Assembly (NCBI RefSeq): GCF_026000775.1
Contig: NZ_AP026830.1
Location: 620,001-684,000, forward strand
Source: Vulcanisaeta souniana JCM 11219
GTDB lineage: Archaea > Thermoproteota > Thermoprotei > Thermoproteales > Thermocladiaceae
Direction of reading: 5' to 3'
DNA: 64,000 bases
Shown: piece by piece, positions 26,006 to 35,142 of the stretch
Position numbering within the stretch: the stretch's first letter is position 1
Layout of the letters: each line of letters begins with the position of its first letter
Notes under the pieces: generated by a model
Told to the model about the DNA's origin: nothing
Seen by the model: the letters and a program-made list of their open reading frames with translations, nothing else
Databases searched by the model: none
Program-made: the position numbers and the translations under genes

Positions 26006-27042
26006 GGTGGGGGTTAATAATGGCCGGCGGCTTGGCATTATTTCCGTTAATGATACTTGACATGATGATTGGAGCCTATGGAGTTAGCCCCATTGTCGTT
26101 TTGAAGGCAGTCATTGATGCGGTGGACCCCATATTCAATGTTCCTCACGACACATACCTAGTGGTATGGCAAATAAGGCTCCCCGAGACCTTAGCGTCAC
26201 TAATACTTGGCGCATCGCTTGCATCGGCAGGGTCCGTACTGCAGGGGATTTTAAGGAACCCGCTGGCATCAACGTACACACTTGGTGTCTCAGCAGCGGC
26301 GGGTTTTGGGGCCGCCGTCGCCATACTCCTCGGCGCCGGCTACGTCATTAAATACTACCTACCTGTAATTACCAGGCCCTACCTAGTAATCATTGCCGCA
26401 TTCATAGCGTCCTCACTCGCGGCATTGCTCGTCTACTTCCTATCCTTCATTAAGGGCGCGTCGCCCATCACAATAATACTGGCCGGCGTGGCTGTGATGT
26501 TTATATTCAGCACGGGGACATCTCTCATTCAGTACTTCTCCGGTAACCCCGACGTTAGTCATGCCATTGCCATGTGGATGCTTGGTAGTGTGTCTAACGT
26601 AACCCTCAACTACATACCATACATGGCACTATCCCTACTTGCAATACCCTATTACGTCTTAATATCCTGGAGACTAAACGCACTCAACCTAGGCGACGAT
26701 GTTGCCCATAGCCTCGGCGTTAACGTTAGGAGTACAAGACTTACAGTAATGCTCGTGGCGGCATTCCAAGCAGCAGCCACAGTAAGCTTCGTTGGCTTAG
26801 TGGGCTTCGTCGACCTAGTGATACCAAACATAGTGAGGGCGATCATCGGTAACGACAATAGGTACTTAATACCGGCCTCGACACTCATGGGCGCCGACGT
26901 TACTGTGTTGGCTGACGTAGTTTCAAAGGCCTTGGTGCCGCCGTACGTGATACCCATAGGCGTTGTACTTTCAATGATTGGCGCACCATACCTACTGGCC
27001 ATCATCATATCGAGGGGGACCCAGTATGGTTATGGGCAATGA
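26002..27042 (+). CDS. Corrinoid/iron-type ABC transporter permease (FecCD/BtuC family)
   Basis: This is the membrane subunit of the importer, with about ten hydrophobic helices. Family motifs are IRLPETLASLILGASLASAGSVLQGILRNPLASTYTLGVSAAAGFGAAVAI near residue 60 and SFVGLVGFVDLVIPNIVRAIIGNDNRYLIPAS near 260, where the usual sequence is FVGLIVPHIVRxxxGxDHR. Here the normal PH becomes PN. GTG 26002 overlaps the upstream TGA and is preferred over TTG 25987. It overlaps the ATPase gene at its 3' end. Confidence 0.88.
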   Translation: MRWGLIMAGGLALFPLMILDMMIGAYGVSPIVVLKAVIDAVDPIFNVPHDTYLVVWQIRLPETLASLILGASLASAGSVLQGILRNPLASTYTLGVSAAAGFGAAVAILLGAGYVIKYYLPVITRPYLVIIAAFIASSLAALLVYFLSFIKGASPITIILAGVAVMFIFSTGTSLIQYFSGNPDVSHAIAMWMLGSVSNVTLNYIPYMALSLLAIPYYVLISWRLNALNLGDDVAHSLGVNVRSTRLTVMLVAAFQAAATVSFVGLVGFVDLVIPNIVRAIIGNDNRYLIPASTLMGADVTVLADVVSKALVPPYVIPIGVVLSMIGAPYLLAIIISRGTQYGYGQ

Positions 27043-27790
27043 CGTGCTCGAAGTGAGGGATCTCACGTGCGGCTATGAGAAGCCAGTAATTAAGGACGTA
27101 AGCGTTAATGTTAGGGATGGAGAATTAGTGGCTTTAATGGGCCCCAACGGTGCTGGTAAATCCACATTGATTAGGTGCATTCTGGGCATGGCCAGGGTCT
27201 TCAGGGGCTTCATTAGGATTGATGGTAGGGATGCAATGAGGATGAACAGACGTGAAATCGCCAGGCTCGTTTCCTACGTACCCCAGGGTTACGTAGTTAC
27301 ATACCCAATTAGGGCATTTGACGTTGTCCTGATGGGTAGATTACCATACATGGGACTTAGACCAAGCAGCTTCGACGTGGACATCGCCATTAACACAATG
27401 AGGAGACTCGGCATTGAGTATTTAGCTAATAGAATGATTAATAGGCTGAGTGGTGGTGAGGCACAGCTTGTCCACATAGCTAGGGCCATCGCGCAGGGAG
27501 GCGTTTTGATGCTTCTTGATGAACCAACGAGTAACCTGGACATTAAGCACCAGGTTATGGTAATGGAAGTGCTATCGAGGATAGTACGTGAGGATGGAAT
27601 TGCTGTATTAACCACAATGCATGACATAAACCTAGCCCTTAGGTATGCGGATAGGATTTACGTAATGCACAATGGTAGGGTGGTTGCCGAATTCAGCCCA
27701 GGTAATCTCAGTCCAAGTATTATTGAAGAGGTGTACGGCGTTAAAACCACCGTGATCGAACATAACGGTAGGCCAGTGGTGATAGTGTGA
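27026..27790 (+). CDS. Corrinoid/iron-type ABC transporter ATPase (BtuD/FecE family)
   Basis: This subunit hydrolyses ATP to drive the importer encoded by the two upstream genes. It has Walker A MGPNGAGKSTLIRC, the Q-loop VPQGY, the signature LSGGEAQLVHIARAIAQ, Walker B LMLLDEPTSNLD and the H-loop TTMHDINLAL. ATG 27026 (or 27032) overlaps the end of the permease gene. The stop overlaps the GTG start of chlID, so translation of the five downstream-coupled genes is probably linked. Confidence 0.9.
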   Translation: MVMGNDVLEVRDLTCGYEKPVIKDVSVNVRDGELVALMGPNGAGKSTLIRCILGMARVFRGFIRIDGRDAMRMNRREIARLVSYVPQGYVVTYPIRAFDVVLMGRLPYMGLRPSSFDVDIAINTMRRLGIEYLANRMINRLSGGEAQLVHIARAIAQGGVLMLLDEPTSNLDIKHQVMVMEVLSRIVREDGIAVLTTMHDINLALRYADRIYVMHNGRVVAEFSPGNLSPSIIEEVYGVKTTVIEHNGRPVVIV

Positions 27791-29730
27791 GCCGCCGCGT
27801 CGTCTTTCCATTTCCAGCCATCGTGGGGATGGACAAGGCCAAGTTAGCGCTTATCGCCGTTGCCGTTAACCCACTAATTGGCGGTGTCCTGCTTAGGGGT
27901 GATAAGGGGACAGGAAAGACCACGTTGGTTAGGTCCTTCGCAGACGTCCTCCCAGAGATTGAGGTGGTGGCTGACTGCCCATTCAATTGCGATCCACATG
28001 ACCCGCAGCTAATGTGCGATTCATGCTATGTAAGGTATCAACGCGGCGAGAAGCTACCTATAACGATAAAGAAGATGAGGGTAATTGACTTACCCCTCTC
28101 AATAACCGTCGATAGGCTTGTCGGCACGCTGGACATCAAGAGGGCAATAACGGAGGGCGTGAGGGCACTCCAACCTGGCCTTTTAGCTGAGGCCAACAGG
28201 AACATCCTATACATTGATGAGGTTAACCTACTCGATGATTACATAATCGACATACTCCTGGACGCAGCCGCCTACGGCTGGAACGTGGTGGAGAGGGAGG
28301 GCGTGTCCGTCAAACACCCGGCCAGGTTCATACTAGTAGCCTCCATGAATCCCGAGGAAGGTGAACTCAGGCCTCAACTTCTCGATAGGTTTGGCCTCAT
28401 CGTAGATGTAGAGGCTCCCAGGGACCAGGAGGTGAGGGCTGAGATTGTTAGGAGGGTTGAGGAATTCAATAGGGACCCCGAGGGCTTTTACAGAAGGTGG
28501 GAACCGGAGATTAAGAAGATTAGGGAAGGGATTAGGAAGGCCAGGGAATTGGTGAAAAGGGTTGAGATGCCTGATGACCTACTCAAGACCCTAGTTGAGA
28601 CTATAATTAAACTGGACATAAGGACAAGCCGCGCCGAGATAGTCACGACAAAGACCGCTAAAGCATTAGCGGCGTTGGAGGGGAGGACTAGGGTCACCAT
28701 GGAGGATTTACAGAGGGCCATGGAACTTGCACTACCACATAGGCTCAAGGCCCGGCCATTCGAGAGGCCCAAACCACCGATACTCCCTCAACCATTGATT
28801 AACGATAATGACACACGGAATGAACAACCAGGGCAAACACCTAACCAGCGAGGTGGCATGTCGAGGGATGGCATGAGCACGGCACAAGATGAACACAGCA
28901 ATGCAGGTACTGGAGGTAATGTAGGCGGTGCGGACGGTAATTCCAGGAGGTATGGGGTAGCCAGCGTGGGTATTCCAGTGGAGTTTAGGAAGGAGTTCAT
29001 ACACGCTGGAAGCCATGGGCTGGGGTCAAGGTCCTCCTTCAGGAGGATTGTTGGTCAGCCTCACGGTATTCCATACATGTACCTACCAATTAGTAATAAG
29101 GAGGGCTCGGCTGATGTTGATTTAACGGCATCGATCGTGCACGCAGCGCTTAGGGGTGCGGGGTTGCCGATTAAGGTTGATTGGGGAGACCTAATGGTTA
29201 GGGTTAGGAGGGTTAGGGCCCCGAGGATCTCGCTGATAGTCCTTGACGCCAGCGGTAGTATGAACTTCATGAGAAGGATTGAGGTAGCAAAAGGACTGGT
29301 AAGGAGAATAGCCGAGGAGTCTTACGTGAAGAGGAGTTACGTAGGTCTCATAAGTTTCAGAGGCCGTGGCGTGGACGTGATTATCGAACCAACGAGGAAT
29401 TACTGGCAGGTATTAAGTACTCTAGAGGGGTTACCAAGCGGTGGCGCGACGCCGTTATCTGCGGCACTCGCCTGTGCCGTTGACCTAATTAAGAGGTTGG
29501 GCCTTAAGTTGAGGGGTGATTACTGGGTCTACGTCATAACTGACGGTAAGGCCAACGTACCTTTAATGAGGGATGTCAGGGAGGAGCTCGAGAGCTTCAT
29601 GGTCGAGTTAAGTAGGTTGGCTAAGGTGGTTATTTACAATACAAGGCCGCAGTTGATTTATGACCCATCGATAACGTACATTGACGTACTCAGTAAGTAC
29701 GCGGTGGATACTGTCAGGGTTGGTGACTAA
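27787..29730 (+). CDS. Fused ChlI-ChlD-type chelatase AAA/vWA subunit
   Basis: This 647-residue protein joins the AAA+ motor and the integrin-like subunit of a magnesium/cobalt chelatase. The AAA domain (1 to about 320) has Walker A GDKGTGKTT (38-46), Walker B LYIDEVNLLD (141-150), and a cysteine set C64, C68, C77, C80. A flexible Gln/Gly/Asn-rich linker spans about 335-390. The vWA domain has the metal-ion site DASGSM (487-492), with GGATPLSAAL and VITDGKAN further on. In cobalamin synthesis such a protein would power CobN, encoded 2 bases downstream. The GTG start overlaps the ATPase stop. Confidence 0.9.
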   Translation: MSRRVVFPFPAIVGMDKAKLALIAVAVNPLIGGVLLRGDKGTGKTTLVRSFADVLPEIEVVADCPFNCDPHDPQLMCDSCYVRYQRGEKLPITIKKMRVIDLPLSITVDRLVGTLDIKRAITEGVRALQPGLLAEANRNILYIDEVNLLDDYIIDILLDAAAYGWNVVEREGVSVKHPARFILVASMNPEEGELRPQLLDRFGLIVDVEAPRDQEVRAEIVRRVEEFNRDPEGFYRRWEPEIKKIREGIRKARELVKRVEMPDDLLKTLVETIIKLDIRTSRAEIVTTKTAKALAALEGRTRVTMEDLQRAMELALPHRLKARPFERPKPPILPQPLINDNDTRNEQPGQTPNQRGGMSRDGMSTAQDEHSNAGTGGNVGGADGNSRRYGVASVGIPVEFRKEFIHAGSHGLGSRSSFRRIVGQPHGIPYMYLPISNKEGSADVDLTASIVHAALRGAGLPIKVDWGDLMVRVRRVRAPRISLIVLDASGSMNFMRRIEVAKGLVRRIAEESYVKRSYVGLISFRGRGVDVIIEPTRNYWQVLSTLEGLPSGGATPLSAALACAVDLIKRLGLKLRGDYWVYVITDGKANVPLMRDVREELESFMVELSRLAKVVIYNTRPQLIYDPSITYIDVLSKYAVDTVRVGD

Positions 29731-29732
29731 CC

Positions 29733-32700
29733 ATGCCAAAATGCCGTATACTGTTGATTACCAGGTCTTTAATGACTGAGGGATTTTATGAGGCATTAAA
29801 CGAAGCATTAAGCGGAATCGATGATGTGGAATTCAACACAATTTATCTGGAGAGTTACGACATATATGAGGTTTCGAGGCAGTTATCCGCCGTGGCAAGG
29901 CCAGACATAGCGCTGCTAAGCCTAATGGGTGATCACCCAGAGCTGTTGAATTACCTAGGGAACTGGTTGCGCGAGGCGCCTGTCGTCATTACATTAAGCA
30001 CTGGCCTAGAAACCGTAATGCTTACAAGAATTCACAATTATAAAATGGGGGATTACCTAATCGCCTCGTTATCTCCACGTAATGGTCCCACCCAGTCTAT
30101 TAATTACTTCGACCCGAAAACCGTTTCCCACGTGCTTCATGAAATGTCTAAATCCCTTCCTAACCCTGTATCACGCCACCTTAAGAATTGGGCATTACTG
30201 ATTGATTACTGGAGAAATTGGCGTAGGGAGAATATAATTAATATGGTACGGCTAGTACTCAGGGAATACTGCGGTATTGAGGCGCCAGCGCCGAGGCCGC
30301 CCATCGAGTTGGGGGATTACTGGATTGAGGATGATGAGGGCAACGTATATCACGGAATTAATGGACTCATGATGCGTAGGAGGTTAAAGGCGCCGTTCAT
30401 AGTATTGTTAGCCTACTCGGGGCAATCGTACGATAAGGCCAGGAAGGTGATTACCCACATAATGAGGGGTAGGGCCGATGTAGTCCCGCTCCTTTCCAAT
30501 TACGGCTACACACTGAGGGGCCTAAGGGAGTTGCTTAGCAGTGCGGGCGTTGGGGCTATACTCAACCTACAGTGGTTTAGGTTGGTTAGAAACCGTGAGG
30601 ATTCCGACGTATTGCCTAAGTTCAACGTCCCCGTTATGAGTCCCGTGGCCATGTATGGTAGGGACGCTGACGCATGGATTAGGGACCCAACGGGGCTCAG
30701 CCCAATCGAGGTCATATACGCCGTGGCCATGCCTGAGGTCGACGGCGCCATAGAGCCCATCCCAATAGCGGGCCTTGTCAATAGAAACGGTGTTAAGGCT
30801 ATGGAGGTAATCCAGGACAGGGTTGATAGGGTACTCAGCAGGGCTGATAGGTGGTTAACCCTTAGGCAAAAGCCCAATGCCGATAAGAGGGTCGTTATCA
30901 TAATATATAATTACCCACCTGGCGAGGAGAACATAGGTAGGGCTTCATACCTCGACACGCTTAAGTCGGTTGAAGTATTACTGAGGAGGTTGTCGGAGGA
31001 GGGATTTAGAGTTAAGCCCGTCACTGCCGATACCATTAAGGAGTTCTTCGTGAGAAACCCAAACTCAGGCAGGTGGTCGGCCGGCGCCAATTATGTACTG
31101 GTCGATAGGGCTACGTACATGAACCTATTCAGTAAATTAAGGCCGGAGCTTAGGGAGAGGATCATTAAGCAGTGGGGTGAGCCCCCTGGCAATGTTATGA
31201 CTAGGAATGGAGGCCTTGCACTGCCAGTGCTTGACTTAGGTAATGTAGTGATTGTATTGCAACCAAGCAGGGGCTGGCATGAGGATCCCAGCAGGATTTA
31301 CCATGACTCAGAACTATATCCACATCACCAATACGTCGCACTGTACAGGTGGCTTGAGGAGGCTTGGCATGCAGATGCCGTTATCCATGTTGGGACTCAC
31401 GGCACGCTCGAGTTCCTCCCAGGTAAGCAGGTCGGTCTATCCTCCAGCTGCCCTCCAGACGCACTTCTTGGGAATTTACCAAACGTGTACATTTACTACG
31501 TGGTCGTCGTTGGCGAGGGCACGATCGCCAAGAGGAGGTCATATGCCGTACTAATTAGCCACCTCTCGCCCAGGATAACCGAGGCGGGCCTCAGCGATGA
31601 GCTAAAGAGACTGCGTGACTTAATCGATGAGTACAGGGAGGCGAGCGTTATCGACCAGCCCAGGGCAAGCGCGGTGCTCAAGTCCATAGAGAGCATTGCG
31701 GGTAAGTATGGGTTGGAGGTGAAAGACCTCGAAGCCCTTTATGATGAGCTTATGAGGATGGAGCGCTCGGCAATGCCGTACGGGTTGAGGATCCTCGGCG
31801 TGGAGTTGAGCGATGATGAGGTCGTTGATTACCTAATGCTGGCGTTAAGGCGTGATAGGGGCGTTGTTAAGTCACTACATAGGCTCCTGGCCGAGGCAAT
31901 GGGGTACAACTATGATGACTTACTCGAGCATCCAGGTAAGTATGCGAATATCCTAAGGTCAATAGACAAGGGGGTTAGGAGGATTGTCAGAGCATTGATT
32001 GTGGGTGGCGTTGATTCGGCGATTAAGGTGGCGGGGGAATGTGGTATTAAGGGCGATGATGCCAGGGCCGTGCTGAATTACGCGCGTGATGTGGTGGAGA
32101 GGTTAAGGCTATCGCCTAAGCTTGAGCTTGAGAACGTAATTAGGGCGTTGAATGGGGAGTACATACCGGCCGGTGTCGGTGGTGATTACGTGATGGACCC
32201 CGACGTCCTACCCGCCGGGAGGAACTTCTACGCGCTCGACCCACTTAAGATACCCAGCGAATCGGCGCTTGAGTTGGGTGCGAGGATTGCCGAGGAGAGT
32301 ATTAAGAGGTACCTGGAGCAGTATGGTAGGTATCCTGAGGCTGTCGGCATTGTTGTTTGGGGAGGCCAGGAGTCGAGGACTAGAGGGGTCAGTATTGGGC
32401 AGGCATTGCGTTACCTCGGTGTTAAGCTTATTCATAGGCCAGGTAGTTGGGACCCCAGGTTGGAGGTAATACCTATTAAGGACCTCGGTAGGCCCAGGAT
32501 AGACGTTGTTGTGACAATGAGCGGCGTGTTCAGGGACATGTTCCCGCACTTAATCTCGCTCATTAATAAGGCAGTTAGACTAGTCGCGGGGTTAGATGAG
32601 CCGGTGGATGTGAATTACGTCCGTAAGCACTACCTCGAGTTAAGGAATAGGTATGGTGAGGCCTCGTTAGTAAGGACGTTCAGCGAGAGGCCTGGTGACT

Positions 32701-33395
32701 ACGGGAATAAGGTTAATCACCTAGTAGAGACGTCGAGGTGGAGGGCGGATACAGACATCGCCAGTGTTTATACCATGTACATGGGCTTTGGTTATGACGG
32801 TGACATGCGCGGTATGAGCTCGAACGAGCTCAAGGACCTATTTAAGGCATTACTGAGTAGGGTGGATGTCACTAGTCAGGTTCAGTCCAGCGTTGATTAC
32901 TCAATAATCGACATAGACGACTACTACGCATACCTAGGCGGCCTATCAAAGGCCGTCGAGGTGTACTCGGGCAGGAGACCTCTGGTTCTCTACATAGACC
33001 TAACCCAGGACAGGCCTAGGATGATGAGCGCCAGGGATGCGGTGGGGTTCTACGTGAGGACCAGGCTACTCAATCCCAAGTGGATCGAGGGTATGAAGAG
33101 GCATGGTTACATGGGCGCCCAAAACATTTCGAAGCGTGTTGAGTATGTCCTCGGCATAGCCGTGACCATGAATGCGGTGGATGACTGGGTTTGGGATAGG
33201 GTTACGGAGACGTACGTGCTTAATGATGATATGAGGAAGTGGTTTATTGAGGTTAATCCCTATGCACTTGAGCAGATCATTAAGAGGCTGTATGAGGCGT
33301 ATGAGAGGAGGTTGTGGCGCGCTTCAGAGGGCGTTATACGTAAATTAAGGGATATATACACTGAGTTGGAAAACGCGTTGGAGGGAGTTGGTTAA
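29733..33395 (+). CDS. cobN: Cobaltochelatase large subunit CobN (CobN/BchH family)
   Basis: The 1220-residue protein is the catalytic subunit of an ATP-dependent chelatase that inserts a divalent metal, here presumably cobalt, into a tetrapyrrole. Typical segments are SRGWHEDPSRIYHDSELYPHHQY, the core HADAVIHVGTHGTLEFLPGKQVGLSSSCPPDALLGNLPNVYIYY near residues 548-592, and the C-terminal WGGQESRTRGVSIGQAL and TMSGVFRDMFP. The length is normal for CobN. Its AAA/vWA partner lies upstream and a membrane protein is coupled downstream (TAATG). A CbiX-type chelatase domain is encoded in the same locus, so two metal-insertion systems coexist. Confidence 0.93.
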   Translation: MPKCRILLITRSLMTEGFYEALNEALSGIDDVEFNTIYLESYDIYEVSRQLSAVARPDIALLSLMGDHPELLNYLGNWLREAPVVITLSTGLETVMLTRIHNYKMGDYLIASLSPRNGPTQSINYFDPKTVSHVLHEMSKSLPNPVSRHLKNWALLIDYWRNWRRENIINMVRLVLREYCGIEAPAPRPPIELGDYWIEDDEGNVYHGINGLMMRRRLKAPFIVLLAYSGQSYDKARKVITHIMRGRADVVPLLSNYGYTLRGLRELLSSAGVGAILNLQWFRLVRNREDSDVLPKFNVPVMSPVAMYGRDADAWIRDPTGLSPIEVIYAVAMPEVDGAIEPIPIAGLVNRNGVKAMEVIQDRVDRVLSRADRWLTLRQKPNADKRVVIIIYNYPPGEENIGRASYLDTLKSVEVLLRRLSEEGFRVKPVTADTIKEFFVRNPNSGRWSAGANYVLVDRATYMNLFSKLRPELRERIIKQWGEPPGNVMTRNGGLALPVLDLGNVVIVLQPSRGWHEDPSRIYHDSELYPHHQYVALYRWLEEAWHADAVIHVGTHGTLEFLPGKQVGLSSSCPPDALLGNLPNVYIYYVVVVGEGTIAKRRSYAVLISHLSPRITEAGLSDELKRLRDLIDEYREASVIDQPRASAVLKSIESIAGKYGLEVKDLEALYDELMRMERSAMPYGLRILGVELSDDEVVDYLMLALRRDRGVVKSLHRLLAEAMGYNYDDLLEHPGKYANILRSIDKGVRRIVRALIVGGVDSAIKVAGECGIKGDDARAVLNYARDVVERLRLSPKLELENVIRALNGEYIPAGVGGDYVMDPDVLPAGRNFYALDPLKIPSESALELGARIAEESIKRYLEQYGRYPEAVGIVVWGGQESRTRGVSIGQALRYLGVKLIHRPGSWDPRLEVIPIKDLGRPRIDVVVTMSGVFRDMFPHLISLINKAVRLVAGLDEPVDVNYVRKHYLELRNRYGEASLVRTFSERPGDYGNKVNHLVETSRWRADTDIASVYTMYMGFGYDGDMRGMSSNELKDLFKALLSRVDVTSQVQSSVDYSIIDIDDYYAYLGGLSKAVEVYSGRRPLVLYIDLTQDRPRMMSARDAVGFYVRTRLLNPKWIEGMKRHGYMGAQNISKRVEYVLGIAVTMNAVDDWVWDRVTETYVLNDDMRKWFIEVNPYALEQIIKRLYEAYERRLWRASEGVIRKLRDIYTELENALEGVG

Positions 33396-34321
33396 TGGGG
33401 CAGGTAATTAATTTGAATATTTACGAGCTTCATTACCTGGCATTCACGATATTGGGCATAACATTGGGCGTCCTCACGATGTACTACATAATGAACAGAA
33501 GGGCCGTAATGATGTACATAGGCAGATTGGGGCAGTGGATCACCACGTTGTCCGGGCTACCCAGTTATTGCTCCTTACCGTTTATGGTCTCCTTCGTTAG
33601 TCCATCCACCGCGTCCTCAATGCTCGTAACCATGTATAAAGACAGTAAATTAACACGTAGGGAGCTATACATAGCATCTCTTATTAATGCATTCCCAGCC
33701 TTGCTCTCGCACCTAAGAACCCTCATACCCGTACTACTGAGCACCATGGACATGTACGGTTTACTATACCTCCTGATCCTCATGACCATTGGTTTCATTC
33801 AAATGATCATATTCGCAGTCCTCGGAAGAAGAGGTTCAAGTGAGCACAAGAACATAGACAGCGCTGCAAAACATACCGAGCAGGTTGTGGGTAGCTCACT
33901 CAATTTAAGGAGGGCCTTAAAATTAATTATGAGGATCGTATTAGTCACATCAATAACAAGTGTTGTGTTCGCTGTGCTTGAGGTTCTTGGGTTTAATAAT
34001 TACATTAATGATTACCTATCCCACGAATTCAATGTCCTAAATCCATACTTAGCAAGCCTAATAGTGACCTACATCATTAGCGACAACGCAGCCTTCGCTG
34101 CCGCGGGTACGCTCATTAATGAGGGGTTCAACGGCATTTTAGTCGTAAAGTGGTTGTTGATTGGTTACGTGGCCTCATCATTAATACGTGGGATCAGGCA
34201 TAATGCGCCTTATTACCTCGGTATTTATGGGCTTAGGGATGGCATCACCATAATGCTCATATCCACACTAACTAGGGCGCTCTTGGCATTGCTAATCCTA
34301 GGAATCCTCTACCTTATTTAG
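33395..34321 (+). CDS. Membrane protein, nucleoside-recognition/Gate-domain-like, cobalamin-linked
   Basis: The 308-residue product has about eight hydrophobic segments. It resembles the uncharacterised archaeal membrane proteins (COG3366-like) related to Gate/nucleoside-recognition domains: GLPSYCSLPFMVSFVSPSTASSML near residue 52 and SHLRTLIPVLLS near 108. The start ATG overlaps the cobN stop, and the gene is the last of an operon controlled by the cobalamin operator. Transport of cobalt, a corrin precursor or the product across the membrane is a reasonable guess; the sequence itself does not prove transport. The charged loop at about 143-165 separates two halves. Confidence 0.6.
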   Translation: MGQVINLNIYELHYLAFTILGITLGVLTMYYIMNRRAVMMYIGRLGQWITTLSGLPSYCSLPFMVSFVSPSTASSMLVTMYKDSKLTRRELYIASLINAFPALLSHLRTLIPVLLSTMDMYGLLYLLILMTIGFIQMIIFAVLGRRGSSEHKNIDSAAKHTEQVVGSSLNLRRALKLIMRIVLVTSITSVVFAVLEVLGFNNYINDYLSHEFNVLNPYLASLIVTYIISDNAAFAAAGTLINEGFNGILVVKWLLIGYVASSLIRGIRHNAPYYLGIYGLRDGITIMLISTLTRALLALLILGILYLI

Positions 34322-34348
34322 GACTTTTATGGACGCAGTGCTTATTAA

Positions 34349-34364
34349 TAGGATGCTCATCCTA
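34349..34364. promoter_or_regulatory. Cobalamin-regulon operator upstream of cbiZ
   Basis: TAGGAT-GCTC-ATCCTA is a perfect inverted repeat after TTATTAA, ending 7 bases before the ATG at 34372. It is the last copy seen in the locus. Confidence 0.8.
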
Positions 34365-34371
34365 CTACGTA

Positions 34372-35112
34372 ATGAGCGTCGCGTTTAGGGAGGTCTGGTC
34401 TCGCGATGGTATGATGGCTCGAATATACTATCAAAGCTATAGCGATATCAACGTTAAGACGCTACTCATTGACCTAACACAGAGAAGGCGCGTGCTCAGT
34501 ACAATGCATGGCATGGTTTACGTACGCTTCGTATGCAATAACTACGCACCACCGGATCTATGGTGCGCACTACATAGTCAGGGCCTTCGTGAGAAATACC
34601 TAGATTCCCTAATGAATCAGTTGGGGATAGCTCCAGGCGACTACGCATGCCTAGGCACCGGGGTGGACATGGATGACTTAGCGGTGGTAAGTGATGAGTA
34701 TAGGGACGTGTGGGTGACGGCATTCACTACCGCCGGTGTCGAGTCAAACGCATTAAGGGTGGGCGTGGATAGGGCATCTACGTATGAGGTTAATGGTAGG
34801 TTTGAGAGGGTAGGCACTATAAACACAATACTGCTAACCAACGCCTCATTGACGGAGGCCGCCATGGCTAGGGCATTGATAACAATAACGGAGGCTAAGT
34901 GCGCGGCGCTCCAGGACCTCGGAATCACGAGTAGTTATACGCCTAGCCTAATAGCCACGGGGACGGGCACAGACAACGTAATGGTAGTTCCAGGCAACGG
35001 CATACGCATAACATACACAGGCGGCCACTCCAAAATCGGAGAATTAATTGGGAGGGTGGTCTATGAATCCGTCAAGGGGGCAGTGAGTAGGCATAGGGCA
35101 AACAGGACATAG
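34372..35112 (+). CDS. cbiZ: Adenosylcobinamide amidohydrolase CbiZ
   Basis: CbiZ removes the aminopropanol side chain from adenosylcobinamide so that scavenged corrinoids can re-enter synthesis. The 246-residue product has the family features GTGVDMDDLAVVSDEY near residue 96, VTAFTTAGVESNALRVGVD near 118, GTINTILLTNASLTEAAMARALITITEAKCAALQDL near 155, and the C-terminal ATGTGTDNVMV and YTGGHSKIGELIG. Its own operator-bearing promoter places it in the same regulon as the importer, consistent with salvage of imported cobinamides. Confidence 0.93.
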   Translation: MSVAFREVWSRDGMMARIYYQSYSDINVKTLLIDLTQRRRVLSTMHGMVYVRFVCNNYAPPDLWCALHSQGLREKYLDSLMNQLGIAPGDYACLGTGVDMDDLAVVSDEYRDVWVTAFTTAGVESNALRVGVDRASTYEVNGRFERVGTINTILLTNASLTEAAMARALITITEAKCAALQDLGITSSYTPSLIATGTGTDNVMVVPGNGIRITYTGGHSKIGELIGRVVYESVKGAVSRHRANRT

Positions 35113-35142
35113 GTCCACCTAACCCCTTACAACCGCCAGCCC

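Noticed and set aside
17500-35000. Cobalamin riboswitch before the cobalamin genes
   Set aside because: Promoter-to-start distances are too short for a structured leader, and no B12-box-like sequence is visible; the palindromic DNA operator accounts for the conserved element.
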